A stretch of DNA of 64,000 bases. It comes from Capnocytophaga gingivalis ATCC 33624. GTDB lineage: Bacteria; Bacteroidota; Bacteroidia; Flavobacteriales; Flavobacteriaceae. Under the pieces are notes generated by a model, which saw nothing but the letters and a program-made list of their open reading frames with translations, was not told where the DNA came from and made no database searches. Location of the stretch: assembly GCF_000174755.1 (NCBI RefSeq), contig NZ_ACLQ01000023.1, positions 62,001-126,000 on the forward strand, given 5' to 3'. Shown one piece after another: positions 36,340-44,748 of the stretch. Numbering within the stretch: position 1 is the first letter of the stretch; the number at the start of each line of letters is the position of its first letter. The position numbers were made by a program, and so were the translations under genes.

Positions 36340-37003
36340 GCTCGATAGCCTTGGCCACTCCGGTGGAGGCTTTCTGTGCAATGACCGTAAGATCCCCCTT
36401 GCTGTGTAGTGAGGGGTTTGGGTCTATGTAGAAGATAGGGGTACCCTCCTTGACATAGTCTATAAGGCTTGCCGCAGGATACACCTGTAGAGAAGTCCCT
36501 ATAATCATCAGTATATCTGCTGAATAGACTTGGGCTATAGCTTTCTCCAACATAGGCACTTCCTCGCCAAACCATACGATATGGGGGCGCAATTGTGCTC
36601 CAGTAGGACTTTTGTCTCCTACATGAATATCCCCTGTACATGGATAGGTAACATTGGGGTTATCCACCCCGCGACTTTTGAGCAATTCGCCATGGAGGTG
36701 AATGATATTATGACTTCCTGCACGCTCGTGTAGGTCGTCCACATTCTGAGTGATAATCACTACTTCATAGCGTTTTTCCAGATGTGCCAAAAGGCGATGT
36801 GCCTCATTGGGTTCCACCTGAGAGAGCTGGCGGCGGCGCTGGTTGTAGAAGTCCAGCACTAAGGCAGGATCTGCGGCAAAGCCTTCGGGAGTAGCTACCT
36901 GATTGACATCGTGCCCCTCCCAAAGACCTCCCGAATCACGAAAAGTACTAATACCACTTTCGGCAGAAATACCCGCTCCGGTAAGTACAACTAATTTTTG
37001 CAT
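36326..37003 (-). CDS. cobB: NAD-dependent protein deacylase (sirtuin, CobB-like)
   Basis: A 225-aa sirtuin that removes acyl groups from lysines using NAD. Seen: [15 protein letters not shown] (residues 9-23), [13 protein letters not shown] (84-96), catalytic His104 in HLHGEL and [10 protein letters not shown] near the end. Tyr53 and Arg56 in DFYNQRR match the class III pair that favours succinyl/malonyl groups. Only one cysteine (Cys123) is seen where the four zinc ligands usually lie, so the zinc site may be missing. I start at ATG 37003; the longer frame would overlap the upstream gene. Confidence 0.92.
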   Translation of the reverse strand: MQKLVVLTGAGISAESGISTFRDSGGLWEGHDVNQVATPEGFAADPALVLDFYNQRRRQLSQVEPNEAHRLLAHLEKRYEVVIITQNVDDLHERAGSHNIIHLHGELLKSRGVDNPNVTYPCTGDIHVGDKSPTGAQLRPHIVWFGEEVPMLEKAIAQVYSADILMIIGTSLQVYPAASLIDYVKEGTPIFYIDPNPSLHSKGDLTVIAQKASTGVAKAIELMTP

Positions 37004-37007
37004 TTGT

Positions 37008-40000
37008 TTATTTGATTGTTTTTCTAAAATAGCCACACTCGCGAATCACCTCTTTGTAATACTGGGTGTGTCTGTACTTGTTTCTCAGTTCCTGAAAGCC
37101 CTTCCAATCCTTGACAAGGACATCATCAGCCCATGCCCCACCATAATTATCAGGCTTGCTAAAATACGCCTCTATATAGAACTCATTGCGCTCTATTTTG
37201 GCAAGTAGGTAAGCCATTTTAGCCCTTTGTTCATCGGTAGTGGCATGCTTTTGAGCCAAGAGGTAATACTTTTTAGCATTTCCCATACCAAGGAGTACTT
37301 CTTGATTCTCTGGGTCGATGCCTAAACCATATTCGCCTATAATTCTATTATGATAAAAAGCGCGAATACTTCCAAAATAAGAAGCATTATAGAAAGCATT
37401 CCCTATCAGAAGGGCATTGTTATATACATCCTCTCCTTTGGTGATTTTCCCCTGCATTTCTTTTACTTTTTCTAAGAAAGAGAGCTTAGAGTATTTCACC
37501 TTTTGTGGCATGGCATGTTGGCAATCATTACAGTCCTTGATAAATCCATTGAAAGGATTGGCGGGCAATATATAGTCACTGAGCTTTATTTTTTTCTTTT
37601 CCATCCTTCGTGTCACTTCATTATATACGTTTTCCTCTTGGAAAGGTACCTTCTTGAGTTCGGCTATTGCTTTAGAGATATTATCCTCATAGAAAGCATA
37701 GATAGCCCTACTCTCATAGATATCACCCAAGGTATAGGTATAATACTCTGCCCAGAACTTTTCCCAAGGTGTTTTGTTATTTTTGAGCAAGAATTGTTCC
37801 ATGTCCAGTGAGTGTTGTGTATTTTTGTAAAAGCCCTGTTCTGGCGAGGTAAGCTCCCTCATAAGTGTATTATTAGTGTCTTTGTACAAGCGTGAGAGAT
37901 AGGCTCTTACAAAAGAGAAAGCATAGTTATAGCGCATATCCTCATTCTTTTTATGAGTCCAGAGCCATTGGATATCCTTCAGGAGCTTGTCCTCCGCTTC
38001 TTTGGAGATTTGTTCAAGGCTACTTACCTCATTGAGAGTCTCCAAGAGGCGTACTTGGTCTTGCATAGCGGTGTTTTTGGCCTCTGCTTTTGCTTTTTTC
38101 AAAAAGGAAGCAGCACCTTGGAAATCGTTGCGAAACATAGAGAGGTAGCCCGCAGCAATATGCCAGAGGTAAGGGTTGGCAAGTGTTTCTTTTTGTGCTG
38201 TTTGCAACACCCATTGGGTATCGAAATCCTTGGTCACCACCCTATGAGTATAAGAGCGGTATCCCTTATAGGAAGCCATAATCACCCACTTGTCATCATA
38301 AGTATTGGTTTTAATCTCTATTCTATTGATATAGCGAGTAAGAAGGAAATCCACATACGGTGAGCGAGGCTCTAAGGCAAGAATATGCTCAATAGCCTCT
38401 TTCTCATTGCGATAATAGCCTTGCATAGCCCAAAGCGCGGCAGCCTGAGAGGGTGGCAACTCTTGAGCAATGGTACCAACTTCATTATCCGTGAGAGGAT
38501 GATATTCATAAGTAACCGTTTGCCTTAGTGCTGGCACCTCATGGAAGAGAGTAGCTAAAAGCGCATTGGCTTTGCGATAATTCTTCTGAGCGATATAAGC
38601 CCCTGCTACATAGTGCAGCGCACGGTAGTAGAGCGCATTCTTAGGTTGGTCGCGGTGTGTCTGCTCGAAATAGGCAATCACCGCACTTCGGTCATAGGAG
38701 TAGAAGCGTAGGCGCAGGGCTTGGAACCACATACGATTGGCAAAGAAAGCATCCTTATCCTTCTGAGCCGAAGCATAGAGGTTGTCTGCCTTTTGTATCT
38801 GTAGCTGTTGTACCTTTTCCACCTTACGATTTTCATAATTCCAAGGGTCATAAGGCATATTGGTAGCCCCCTCGTTGCCCACAGCTATGCGTAGGAAGTC
38901 TACGAAGTTTTGCGTTTTTTTGGGATATTCCTTCTGCTCGATACGGTGAAGTGCTTTTTGTGCGTCCTGAAGCTTGGTCTTAGGATTGAAGAAGAGAGAG
39001 AGCCAGCTCTCGGCATTAGGCTGTTTTGCCTGAGCCAAATAAGTACGCCACTCTTTGGCATCAGCGGTGAGTTGTTCACTTTTCTTTTCATCTATATCTA
39101 TATAACCTCCATAGAAAAAAGAGTCTTCGCTGAGGAATAAGGCTTTATAAGAGGTATTGCCCACGGCTATCTCGGGAGAGAAAACCGAGTTGTAATAATC
39201 CCCCAAGCCTTCTCCTGCACAGGCATAGAGATAGGCCCCGTAGCCTATACCCGCGAGCACGGATAGTTTAACGCAAGTCTTCAAAAAGTTTTTTTCATAA
39301 GTAGTAATGTTTTTATTCAAATCGTACAAAATAATCTCTTTGGGGGGTTGTTTCATATATTTGATCAAGTCAGCCTTCATCTCTCTGAGGTTTTCAGGGG
39401 TGATTTCTTCTACCTTGACCACATCCCCCTTTTGCCAGAGCCTACCGAGGTAGTTGGTTTGGTGGGTTACCAGATAGGAGGAAGTCTCCCCCATGCGCTC
39501 CACCCCCTTGAGGGTATCCATCTGGGCAGAGGTAAGTCCTCCGATGAGCGCATTGACATCGCCCGCTATGGAGTGTACGCCCCAGCTAAAGAGCGGCAAG
39601 GCAAGATCCAAAGGCAAAGGATAGCTCCTGAGCGAAGGCAAATAACGCTTGGCCACCTCTCGGTCATAGATAGAATTGCTCCCCGTAGCGGTAATCTTGC
39701 CCATATTATAGTACATGAGTACTCCTCTCTCCACAGGAGGGACGCCCGTAGTATCCTGATACTTCACCTGATGCAGGCGAATGGTTGCCGAGAGGTGATA
39801 TGGGTATAGCCCCCTGAAGTGCTCCAAGAAAGCGAAATAACGCTCCTTGCTTGAGAGTGACCAATCACAATCGAACTGTACCTCCGCTACGGTGAGATGA
39901 TAACTATTATTAATCTGTTCTATATACTTACCCACCTTGGCGGCGAGTGCCTTAGAATCCGTTTGTTTGTCCAGGAACACCTCATTCTTGAGGTATATCA

Positions 40001-40259
40001 CCGGGACAACTTGCTTGCCCACCAGTGCCAGACTATCCATCTCGATAGGAGCAATAGGGACTGCTTCCCCACCCCTGAGGCCTACATCGCAGTAGCGTAC
40101 ATAGAGCTTTGTAATCCTTTGCTCGGTGAGAAAGCCCTCCTGCTCAGGAGTCAGGGAGAGAGAGGTGCGCCAATAATATACCGCAAGGCTTGCCACAGGA
40201 GTAGCTCTTTGGCAGGCCAAAGATACAAAAACTAAAAAAAATAGTAAAAGTTTTTTCAT
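37008..40259 (-). CDS. Large lipoprotein with TIM-barrel-like N-terminus and helical repeat C-terminus
   Basis: A 1083-aa predicted lipoprotein (lipobox SLAC, Cys17); the ATG at 40259 follows a GTG. Residues about 20-280 (LAVYYWRTSL, VVPVIYLKNEVF, VAEVQFDCDWSLSSKERYFAF, GVLMYYNMG) look like the DUF3142-type glycosidase-like barrel, with an Asp-rich strand FDCDW. A membrane-like segment (SVLAGIGYGAYLYACAG) follows near residue 320-345, and the remaining about 700 residues are helical TPR-like repeats (AAGYLSMFRNDFQGAASFLKKA). It ends 4 bp before the sirtuin start. Function unknown; a cell-surface binding or degradation role is inference. Confidence 0.65.
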   Translation of the reverse strand: MKKLLLFFLVFVSLACQRATPVASLAVYYWRTSLSLTPEQEGFLTEQRITKLYVRYCDVGLRGGEAVPIAPIEMDSLALVGKQVVPVIYLKNEVFLDKQTDSKALAAKVGKYIEQINNSYHLTVAEVQFDCDWSLSSKERYFAFLEHFRGLYPYHLSATIRLHQVKYQDTTGVPPVERGVLMYYNMGKITATGSNSIYDREVAKRYLPSLRSYPLPLDLALPLFSWGVHSIAGDVNALIGGLTSAQMDTLKGVERMGETSSYLVTHQTNYLGRLWQKGDVVKVEEITPENLREMKADLIKYMKQPPKEIILYDLNKNITTYEKNFLKTCVKLSVLAGIGYGAYLYACAGEGLGDYYNSVFSPEIAVGNTSYKALFLSEDSFFYGGYIDIDEKKSEQLTADAKEWRTYLAQAKQPNAESWLSLFFNPKTKLQDAQKALHRIEQKEYPKKTQNFVDFLRIAVGNEGATNMPYDPWNYENRKVEKVQQLQIQKADNLYASAQKDKDAFFANRMWFQALRLRFYSYDRSAVIAYFEQTHRDQPKNALYYRALHYVAGAYIAQKNYRKANALLATLFHEVPALRQTVTYEYHPLTDNEVGTIAQELPPSQAAALWAMQGYYRNEKEAIEHILALEPRSPYVDFLLTRYINRIEIKTNTYDDKWVIMASYKGYRSYTHRVVTKDFDTQWVLQTAQKETLANPYLWHIAAGYLSMFRNDFQGAASFLKKAKAEAKNTAMQDQVRLLETLNEVSSLEQISKEAEDKLLKDIQWLWTHKKNEDMRYNYAFSFVRAYLSRLYKDTNNTLMRELTSPEQGFYKNTQHSLDMEQFLLKNNKTPWEKFWAEYYTYTLGDIYESRAIYAFYEDNISKAIAELKKVPFQEENVYNEVTRRMEKKKIKLSDYILPANPFNGFIKDCNDCQHAMPQKVKYSKLSFLEKVKEMQGKITKGEDVYNNALLIGNAFYNASYFGSIRAFYHNRIIGEYGLGIDPENQEVLLGMGNAKKYYLLAQKHATTDEQRAKMAYLLAKIERNEFYIEAYFSKPDNYGGAWADDVLVKDWKGFQELRNKYRHTQYYKEVIRECGYFRKTIK

Positions 40260-40315
40260 CACAAATGTTCTTCCATCATTTCTGGTAAGTCTTCATCAGT
40301 ATGCCAAGTTATAAT

Positions 40316-40323
40316 CAAACATA
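40316..40323 (-). promoter_or_regulatory. Putative -7 box of the large lipoprotein gene
   Basis: Minus-strand TATGTTTG, 57 nt before the start; fits TAnnTTTG. Confidence 0.35.
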
Positions 40324-40369
40324 TTTAGCCTATAGATAAGATAACTAATTTAATTTGCTTATTTTAAAG

Positions 40370-40480
40370 GGCGAATTGCTTCCTATAAGAGGGCGAATTG
40401 CAATTCTGAAAGGACGAATCACAATTCAGAAAGGACGAATCGCTTCCTATAAGAGGGCGAATTGCAATTCGCCCCTACAG
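40370..40480. repeat. Palindromic dispersed repeat cluster
   Basis: Several full or partial copies of GGGCGAATTGC and AGGACGAATC joined by CTTCCTATAAGA, ending in a perfect 20-bp palindrome at 40455-40474 and CCTACAG. It fills most of the 302-bp spacer 40260-40561; no gene is seen there. Confidence 0.75.
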
Positions 40481-40561
40481 TTCACGAACCATTTCTGATT
40501 GACTATAAAGCATTGGCTTCTAAAAAACTATGGAGCAAAGATAGTGAATAAAATGAGAAAA

Positions 40562-41926
40562 TCACAACTTTTTATAAAAATCACTACCTTTAACTCCCTC
40601 TACAAATTGTTTTATCCCATAATACCAAAAGCGTACTTTCTCTCCTTTGAAAACTATTTCTATATCGCCATTATCAGTTGTAATGGCTGAGTGCAAGGCT
40701 TTATCTACTTCTCCCTTGAAAGCGACACGCGCTTTCTTGCCTTCAGGAATATAGGCAATGAGTAGTTCATTACTCTCTTTCTGATAGTAAAAGGATACTA
40801 ATAGAGGGAATGAGTAGGCAATAATCTTATTTGTTTTGTCTGTTGTCCCTTGGTAAATACTTATCAGGTCAAAGAATATGCGTTCGTTGTCTTTTTTTAC
40901 AGTGGTGGCGCTTGTTTGCTCGTAAGGTGCCTCATATAAGGCTTTTAGAAAATATTTTTCTGCCTTGTCATATTCTTTATTCCCATAGTAGATGTCAGCC
41001 AATGAGTGTGCTGCTAAGTGTGCTATGTTCTGCAAATTATATAGTAGCATTCTACCTTGAGACTCTTCTATCTTCAAATCAGCCAGATAAGGGAGTATAT
41101 CCTTTGCAAGCCAAAGACTTCCCTTGTCTAAAGGCTCTTGTTCTTTCAGTTTCTCATAAGCAGCTACAAGTTTGGGGTCATTCTTATAAGAGGGAAAGGT
41201 TTCAAAGAGCTTTTCCAAGAGGGTAATTAACTCGTTGATACGTTTTTCATGATAGAGAGAATAGTCGTCTCTTGTAGCACTTAATGCTTCTTTTCTCTTG
41301 TCATTAATTTCTATCAAGTCCTTTTCTGAAAGGAGCTTTTTATCAAAGATATACAATTTGAGAATAGCATCTTCGAAATTACCATCATGCTTGTTGTCCA
41401 CAGCCAAGCCATAGATATAATCTCCTTGGCTTCTAAGGAAAGTGGCATAACGCTTATTTCGGATAAAAATATCGTCGGTATAGATAGTTGTTTTTTCAGT
41501 TTTTTGGTTCAAATACTGATACTTGACATGGTCAAAGTAAGTAGACTTTTGTATTTTGCTTCTTTCTCCTTTTTGGAACCACTGAATATACTTCTTTTGG
41601 GCTTCTTTGTCCTTGTTGTCTTCTATACTAAAGACATTGGTGTCAAAAGTTGCATAATTAACATCGAACTTCGCTGGATAATATACAAGGCTATTCTTCT
41701 GTGGGAGTACATCTATACAGATACCCACCTTGCTTTCCATTAATTCAGCGCGGCTGATAGGCTTAGCGGTTGTATAATTGGAAAAGAAAAGATTAGTAGT
41801 AGCCTTTAGCTTAGCATCATCAATTCGTTGGTTGATTATTCTTTGAACATCATCCAGCACAACCTTTCTTTGTCCCCAACAGATTGAGAAACAAAGCAGT
41901 ACAAAAAGAATGGTAGTTTTTTTCAT
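40562..41926 (-). CDS. Secreted TPR-containing protein, function unknown
   Basis: A 454-aa exported protein with a signal peptide (ICWGQ, residues 1-19). The C-terminal half has TPR-like repeats, clearest at HSLADIYYGNKEYDKAEKYFLKALYEAP (around residue 315-340). The N-terminal half is Lys/Tyr-rich and not recognised. Its neighbour downstream is another secreted TPR protein, so they may work together, though the 302-bp spacer with repeats and a putative promoter suggests separate transcripts. TATTTTTG on the minus strand at 41954-41961 could be the promoter. Confidence 0.65.
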   Translation of the reverse strand: MKKTTILFVLLCFSICWGQRKVVLDDVQRIINQRIDDAKLKATTNLFFSNYTTAKPISRAELMESKVGICIDVLPQKNSLVYYPAKFDVNYATFDTNVFSIEDNKDKEAQKKYIQWFQKGERSKIQKSTYFDHVKYQYLNQKTEKTTIYTDDIFIRNKRYATFLRSQGDYIYGLAVDNKHDGNFEDAILKLYIFDKKLLSEKDLIEINDKRKEALSATRDDYSLYHEKRINELITLLEKLFETFPSYKNDPKLVAAYEKLKEQEPLDKGSLWLAKDILPYLADLKIEESQGRMLLYNLQNIAHLAAHSLADIYYGNKEYDKAEKYFLKALYEAPYEQTSATTVKKDNERIFFDLISIYQGTTDKTNKIIAYSFPLLVSFYYQKESNELLIAYIPEGKKARVAFKGEVDKALHSAITTDNGDIEIVFKGEKVRFWYYGIKQFVEGVKGSDFYKKL

Positions 41927-41953
41927 ATTTAATCAATTAGAGATACCATGAAG

Positions 41954-41961
41954 CAAAAATA
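41954..41961 (-). promoter_or_regulatory. Putative -7 box of the secreted TPR gene
   Basis: Minus-strand TATTTTTG, 28 nt before the start; fits TAnnTTTG. Confidence 0.4.
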
Positions 41962-41984
41962 GTAAAAAAAATGGACAAAAACCT

Positions 41985-42205
41985 TTTTACATCTATCAAA
42001 TAAAAACTTATTGGTTATCAAGGGTTCTTGTTTTTAAAAGGACTTTTCTATGAAATGACCATCAAATAAAAGTTATTGATTATCAATGTTTTATTTTTAA
42101 AAAGGGCTTTTCTATCAAATGACCATCAAATAAAAACTAATTGATTATCAGTGGCTTAATTTTTAAAAGGGCTTTTCTATCAAATGACCATCAAATAAAA
42201 ATTAT
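41985..42205. repeat. 65-bp direct-repeat array, downstream side of the AlbA_2 gene
   Basis: Units at 41995-42060, 42061-42124 and 42125-42189 (66, 64 and 65 bp) plus a partial at 42190-42205. Each starts ATCAAATAAAA, has ATTGATTATCAAT (an inverted repeat around one base) or a variant of it, then a T/A run, AAAAGGGCTTTTCTATCAAATGACC. The partial unit runs into the 3' end of the AlbA_2 gene. Same orientation and boundaries as the array at 43684-43969. Confidence 0.9.
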
Positions 42206-43647
42206 GCCCAAAAAGGGATATAATATTTAAATTTTCTTGATTTATTTTCAGGGTCATCTTCCTTGATGGCTTTTTCGTCCAAGGCATCTCTGATAATACG
42301 AGAGGCAGTAGCGGCATTTTTATCATCTATTTCAAAACGTTCTCTTAGACTTTGGTTAGACATTTTTTCATTTGAGACGTATTTCAAGCAAGCATGTTGA
42401 TAACAAGCCTGAATTTTTTCCTTTTTATCTAAATCATTGAGTGTTTTATAACTATACATTACAACTTTTGTCCTATTCTCTACAATTGTAACATTAATGG
42501 GAGGAAGTTGATAAAGTTCGTTATAGAAAATAACTTTGTCTAATCCACTACCTTTTTCCTCACAAAATCCCATTCTTCGCATCAGGTCGGCCAATTTTTC
42601 ATTTCTTGACAAGTACGCATCAATAAATCGCTCGGGAGTAACCAAAGGGGTACCTGGATTTGAAATCTCTATCCTATCTTTAAAAATTTCTACCATTGGA
42701 AACCCTTTTTCAGAAAAATCTTGATGTATGACGGCATTAGTTACGAGCTCTCTGATAGCTATTTCAGGATACATTCGCTTATCTTCTCGCAATATTTTAC
42801 CAATTTCTTCATTGGCTGGCAATTGACTATTTATCCATTCTATCAGTGTCTTTAGTTCGACAGCATATCCTTGAGTTTCTATATGTTCTCGTTGGGTTTC
42901 TATTTTATTTTTACCTTTATAAACAATGATTCGCAAGGCTTTTCTCTCTAAACCGTCAAAGTCTTTTAGCTGTTTTGCTAGCAAAATAGCACCCAATTTT
43001 GTAATAGCATATTGTTTGTTTTTGATTATAAAACCTTCTTCAATAAATTTTTCGATTACCCCTTGTTGGTTGGTGGGGTATGGAATTTTCATCAAATCAA
43101 AATAGGTTTGTGTACTTAAGTACTGAATGATTTCAGAAGCCAAAAGGTTATCTTTCGCTATTTCCTTTTCAAAAGGGATTTCTTTATTATTCCATATTTT
43201 AGCTTGTTTTTGAGGAAAATCATTTAGTCTCCGAGTAATACTTCCTACACGGATATATGACTGATGTAAAAACTCAATAGGTTGATTTTTAGCAGCAGGA
43301 ATTATAAAAATAGAGATGTGTACCCCTTTCTGATAGTCAAATTCATAAATGGAAAAATCGATTCTTGGACTGAGACGAGTAAGTAGCCAATGTTCTAAAT
43401 CTTCGTTTCCTTTCTTGTACGTTTTTGCTTTAAAAGAAGTGCCTTTTATAGTATGTGTCTGGTCTTCTACTCCAAAAACTAAATATCCATAAAGCTGATT
43501 ATGGATACAAGCCCCATTGGACAAGGCTGAAATGCGCTCGCCGATCTCTTCCACAGAATGGAAATTGAGTTTAAATTCTAACCACTCACTTTCGTGTGGC
43601 TGTTGTACCAATTGATTTACCAATTCTATTAAGTGTTCTTTTTCCAT
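42202..43647 (-). CDS. AlbA_2 (Schlafen-like) ATP-binding protein, putative regulator or defence gene
   Basis: A 481-aa soluble protein. The N-terminus is an AlbA_2/AAA_4 domain: ESEWLEFKLNFHSVEEIGERISALSNGACI (residues 20-49), YGYLVFGVED, and SPRIDFSIYEF. The C-terminal half has the HATPase-like part with RELVTNAVIHQDFSEKG (near 300-316) and GSGLDKVIFYNELYQLPPI, and ends in a winged-helix-like region. Such proteins are often called 'putative DNA-binding/transcriptional regulator' and also occur in defence islands. The gene sits between two 65-bp direct-repeat arrays and is AT-rich compared with flanking housekeeping genes. Confidence 0.85.
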   Translation of the reverse strand: MEKEHLIELVNQLVQQPHESEWLEFKLNFHSVEEIGERISALSNGACIHNQLYGYLVFGVEDQTHTIKGTSFKAKTYKKGNEDLEHWLLTRLSPRIDFSIYEFDYQKGVHISIFIIPAAKNQPIEFLHQSYIRVGSITRRLNDFPQKQAKIWNNKEIPFEKEIAKDNLLASEIIQYLSTQTYFDLMKIPYPTNQQGVIEKFIEEGFIIKNKQYAITKLGAILLAKQLKDFDGLERKALRIIVYKGKNKIETQREHIETQGYAVELKTLIEWINSQLPANEEIGKILREDKRMYPEIAIRELVTNAVIHQDFSEKGFPMVEIFKDRIEISNPGTPLVTPERFIDAYLSRNEKLADLMRRMGFCEEKGSGLDKVIFYNELYQLPPINVTIVENRTKVVMYSYKTLNDLDKKEKIQACYQHACLKYVSNEKMSNQSLRERFEIDDKNAATASRIIRDALDEKAIKEDDPENKSRKFKYYIPFWA

Positions 43648-43683
43648 CTTTTCATTTTTTCATTTTTACATTCCTTCCATCCT

Positions 43684-43969
43684 ATCAAATAACCATCAAA
43701 TAAAAAGTTATTGATTATCAATGTTTTAATTTTCAAAAGGGCTTTTCTATCAAATGACCATCAAATAAAAACTCATTGATTATCAATGTTTTAATTTTTA
43801 AAAGGGCTTTTCTATCAAATGACCATCAAATAAAAAGTTATTGATTATCAATGTTTTATTTTTAAAAAGGGCTTTTCTATCAAATGACCATCAAATAAAA
43901 ACTCATTGAATATCAATGATTTAATTTTTAAAAGGTCTGTTCTGTCAAATGACCATCAAATAAAAAATT
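43684..43969. repeat. 65-bp direct-repeat array, upstream side of the AlbA_2 gene
   Basis: A partial unit at 43684-43694, four full units of exactly 65 bp (43695-43759, 43760-43824, 43825-43889, 43890-43954) and a partial at 43955-43969. Units alternate between AAAGTTATTG and AAACTCATTG starts, giving a 130-bp higher-order period. Three of the four units keep the palindrome-like ATTGATTATCAAT. Confidence 0.92.
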
Positions 43970-44230
43970 ACATTCTTGGTTTTATAAAAAGAGTAAGGTG
44001 GTATCGCTTAACCATTTAGCTGAGTATGCTATAGTATCCTTGACCCTTACCCAATTCATAAGAGAGCACTTGTACAATAGCACAGGGGATCACTCAAGCG
44101 TGCACTTGTATTTCCCAATGAAATAATATAACTATTTGCTGTGATTTTAGGATAATGAGTCATAAACAAATTCTGTGATAATAGTCTGCAAAAATACTAA
44201 TTTTTCTCAGACTTAGCTATAATTATATAT
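43970..44230. other. Unexplained intergenic stretch upstream of the mscL terminator
   Basis: About 260 bp between the 65-bp array and the mscL terminator, with no protein frame. It has short complementary pieces (GTAAGG at 43991 with CCTTAC at 44044; GCACTTGTA twice, at about 44067 and 44105) and no canonical promoter that I can place. It could hold a small RNA or be decayed repeat. I cannot assign it. Confidence 0.3.
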
Positions 44231-44265
44231 AAAAAAATTACCCTCCTTTGGAGGGAGGGCAATTT
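44231..44265 (-). terminator. Intrinsic terminator of mscL
   Basis: Minus strand: CCCTCC, AAA loop, GGAGGG then TAATTTTTTT, about 50 nt after the mscL stop. Confidence 0.8.
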
Positions 44266-44305
44266 TATCATATTAACTTCTTAAGTTTGATAATAAGAAA
44301 AAAAA

Positions 44306-44686
44306 TTAGTTGTTTTTCTTCAGTAGGTCACGGATCTCAGTCAAAAGTTCTTCTTGAGTAGGTCCTGCTGGAGCTTCAGGAGCTGGTTCTTCTTTCTTTT
44401 TGAACTTATTGATTCCTTTAACCAACATAAACAATACGAAAGCTACACACAAGAAATTAATCACGGCAGCTAAAAATTTTCCATACGCTACCCCATTCCA
44501 TACAAGGTCTTGTAGGTTTTCAGCACCTGTAGCCTTGAAAGCAGGAGTAAGTAGTAGTGGTGTAATCACATCGGCAACTAAGGAAGAGACAATCGCTCCA
44601 AAAGCACCCCCGATGATTACCCCGATGGCCAAATCAACTACATTGCCTTTTACAGCAAATTCTTTGAATTCTTTTAAAAATCCCAT
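44306..44686 (-). CDS. mscL: Large-conductance mechanosensitive channel
   Basis: A 126-aa channel that opens on osmotic downshock. Seen: MGFLKEFKEFAVKGNVVDLAIGVIIGGAFGAIV, the amphipathic N-helix and pore-lining TM1, a periplasmic loop with the short GAENLQDLVWNGVAYG, TM2 (AAVINFLCVAFVLFMLVKGIN), and a charged C-terminal helix bundle after a Pro/Ala linker. It has its own promoter and terminator. Confidence 0.96.
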   Translation of the reverse strand: MGFLKEFKEFAVKGNVVDLAIGVIIGGAFGAIVSSLVADVITPLLLTPAFKATGAENLQDLVWNGVAYGKFLAAVINFLCVAFVLFMLVKGINKFKKKEEPAPEAPAGPTQEELLTEIRDLLKKNN

Positions 44687-44711
44687 AACAAAATCTATTA
44701 TATTTTGGGGG

Positions 44712-44742
44712 CAAAAATAAATGTTTTATTTGAATTGACAAA
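44712..44742 (-). promoter_or_regulatory. Promoter of mscL
   Basis: Minus strand: TTTG at 44739-44742, 19-nt spacer, TATTTTTG at 44712-44719, 26 nt before the ATG. An exact match to TTTG-N19-TAnnTTTG. It overlaps the space just after the stop of the upstream gene (44749). Confidence 0.7.
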
Positions 44743-44748
44743 GAAAAA

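Noticed and set aside
43695-43954. CRISPR array or integron attC sites
   Set aside because: The 65-bp units are contiguous without unique spacers. There is no integrase gene and no attC core (GTTRRRY) at unit ends that I can see.
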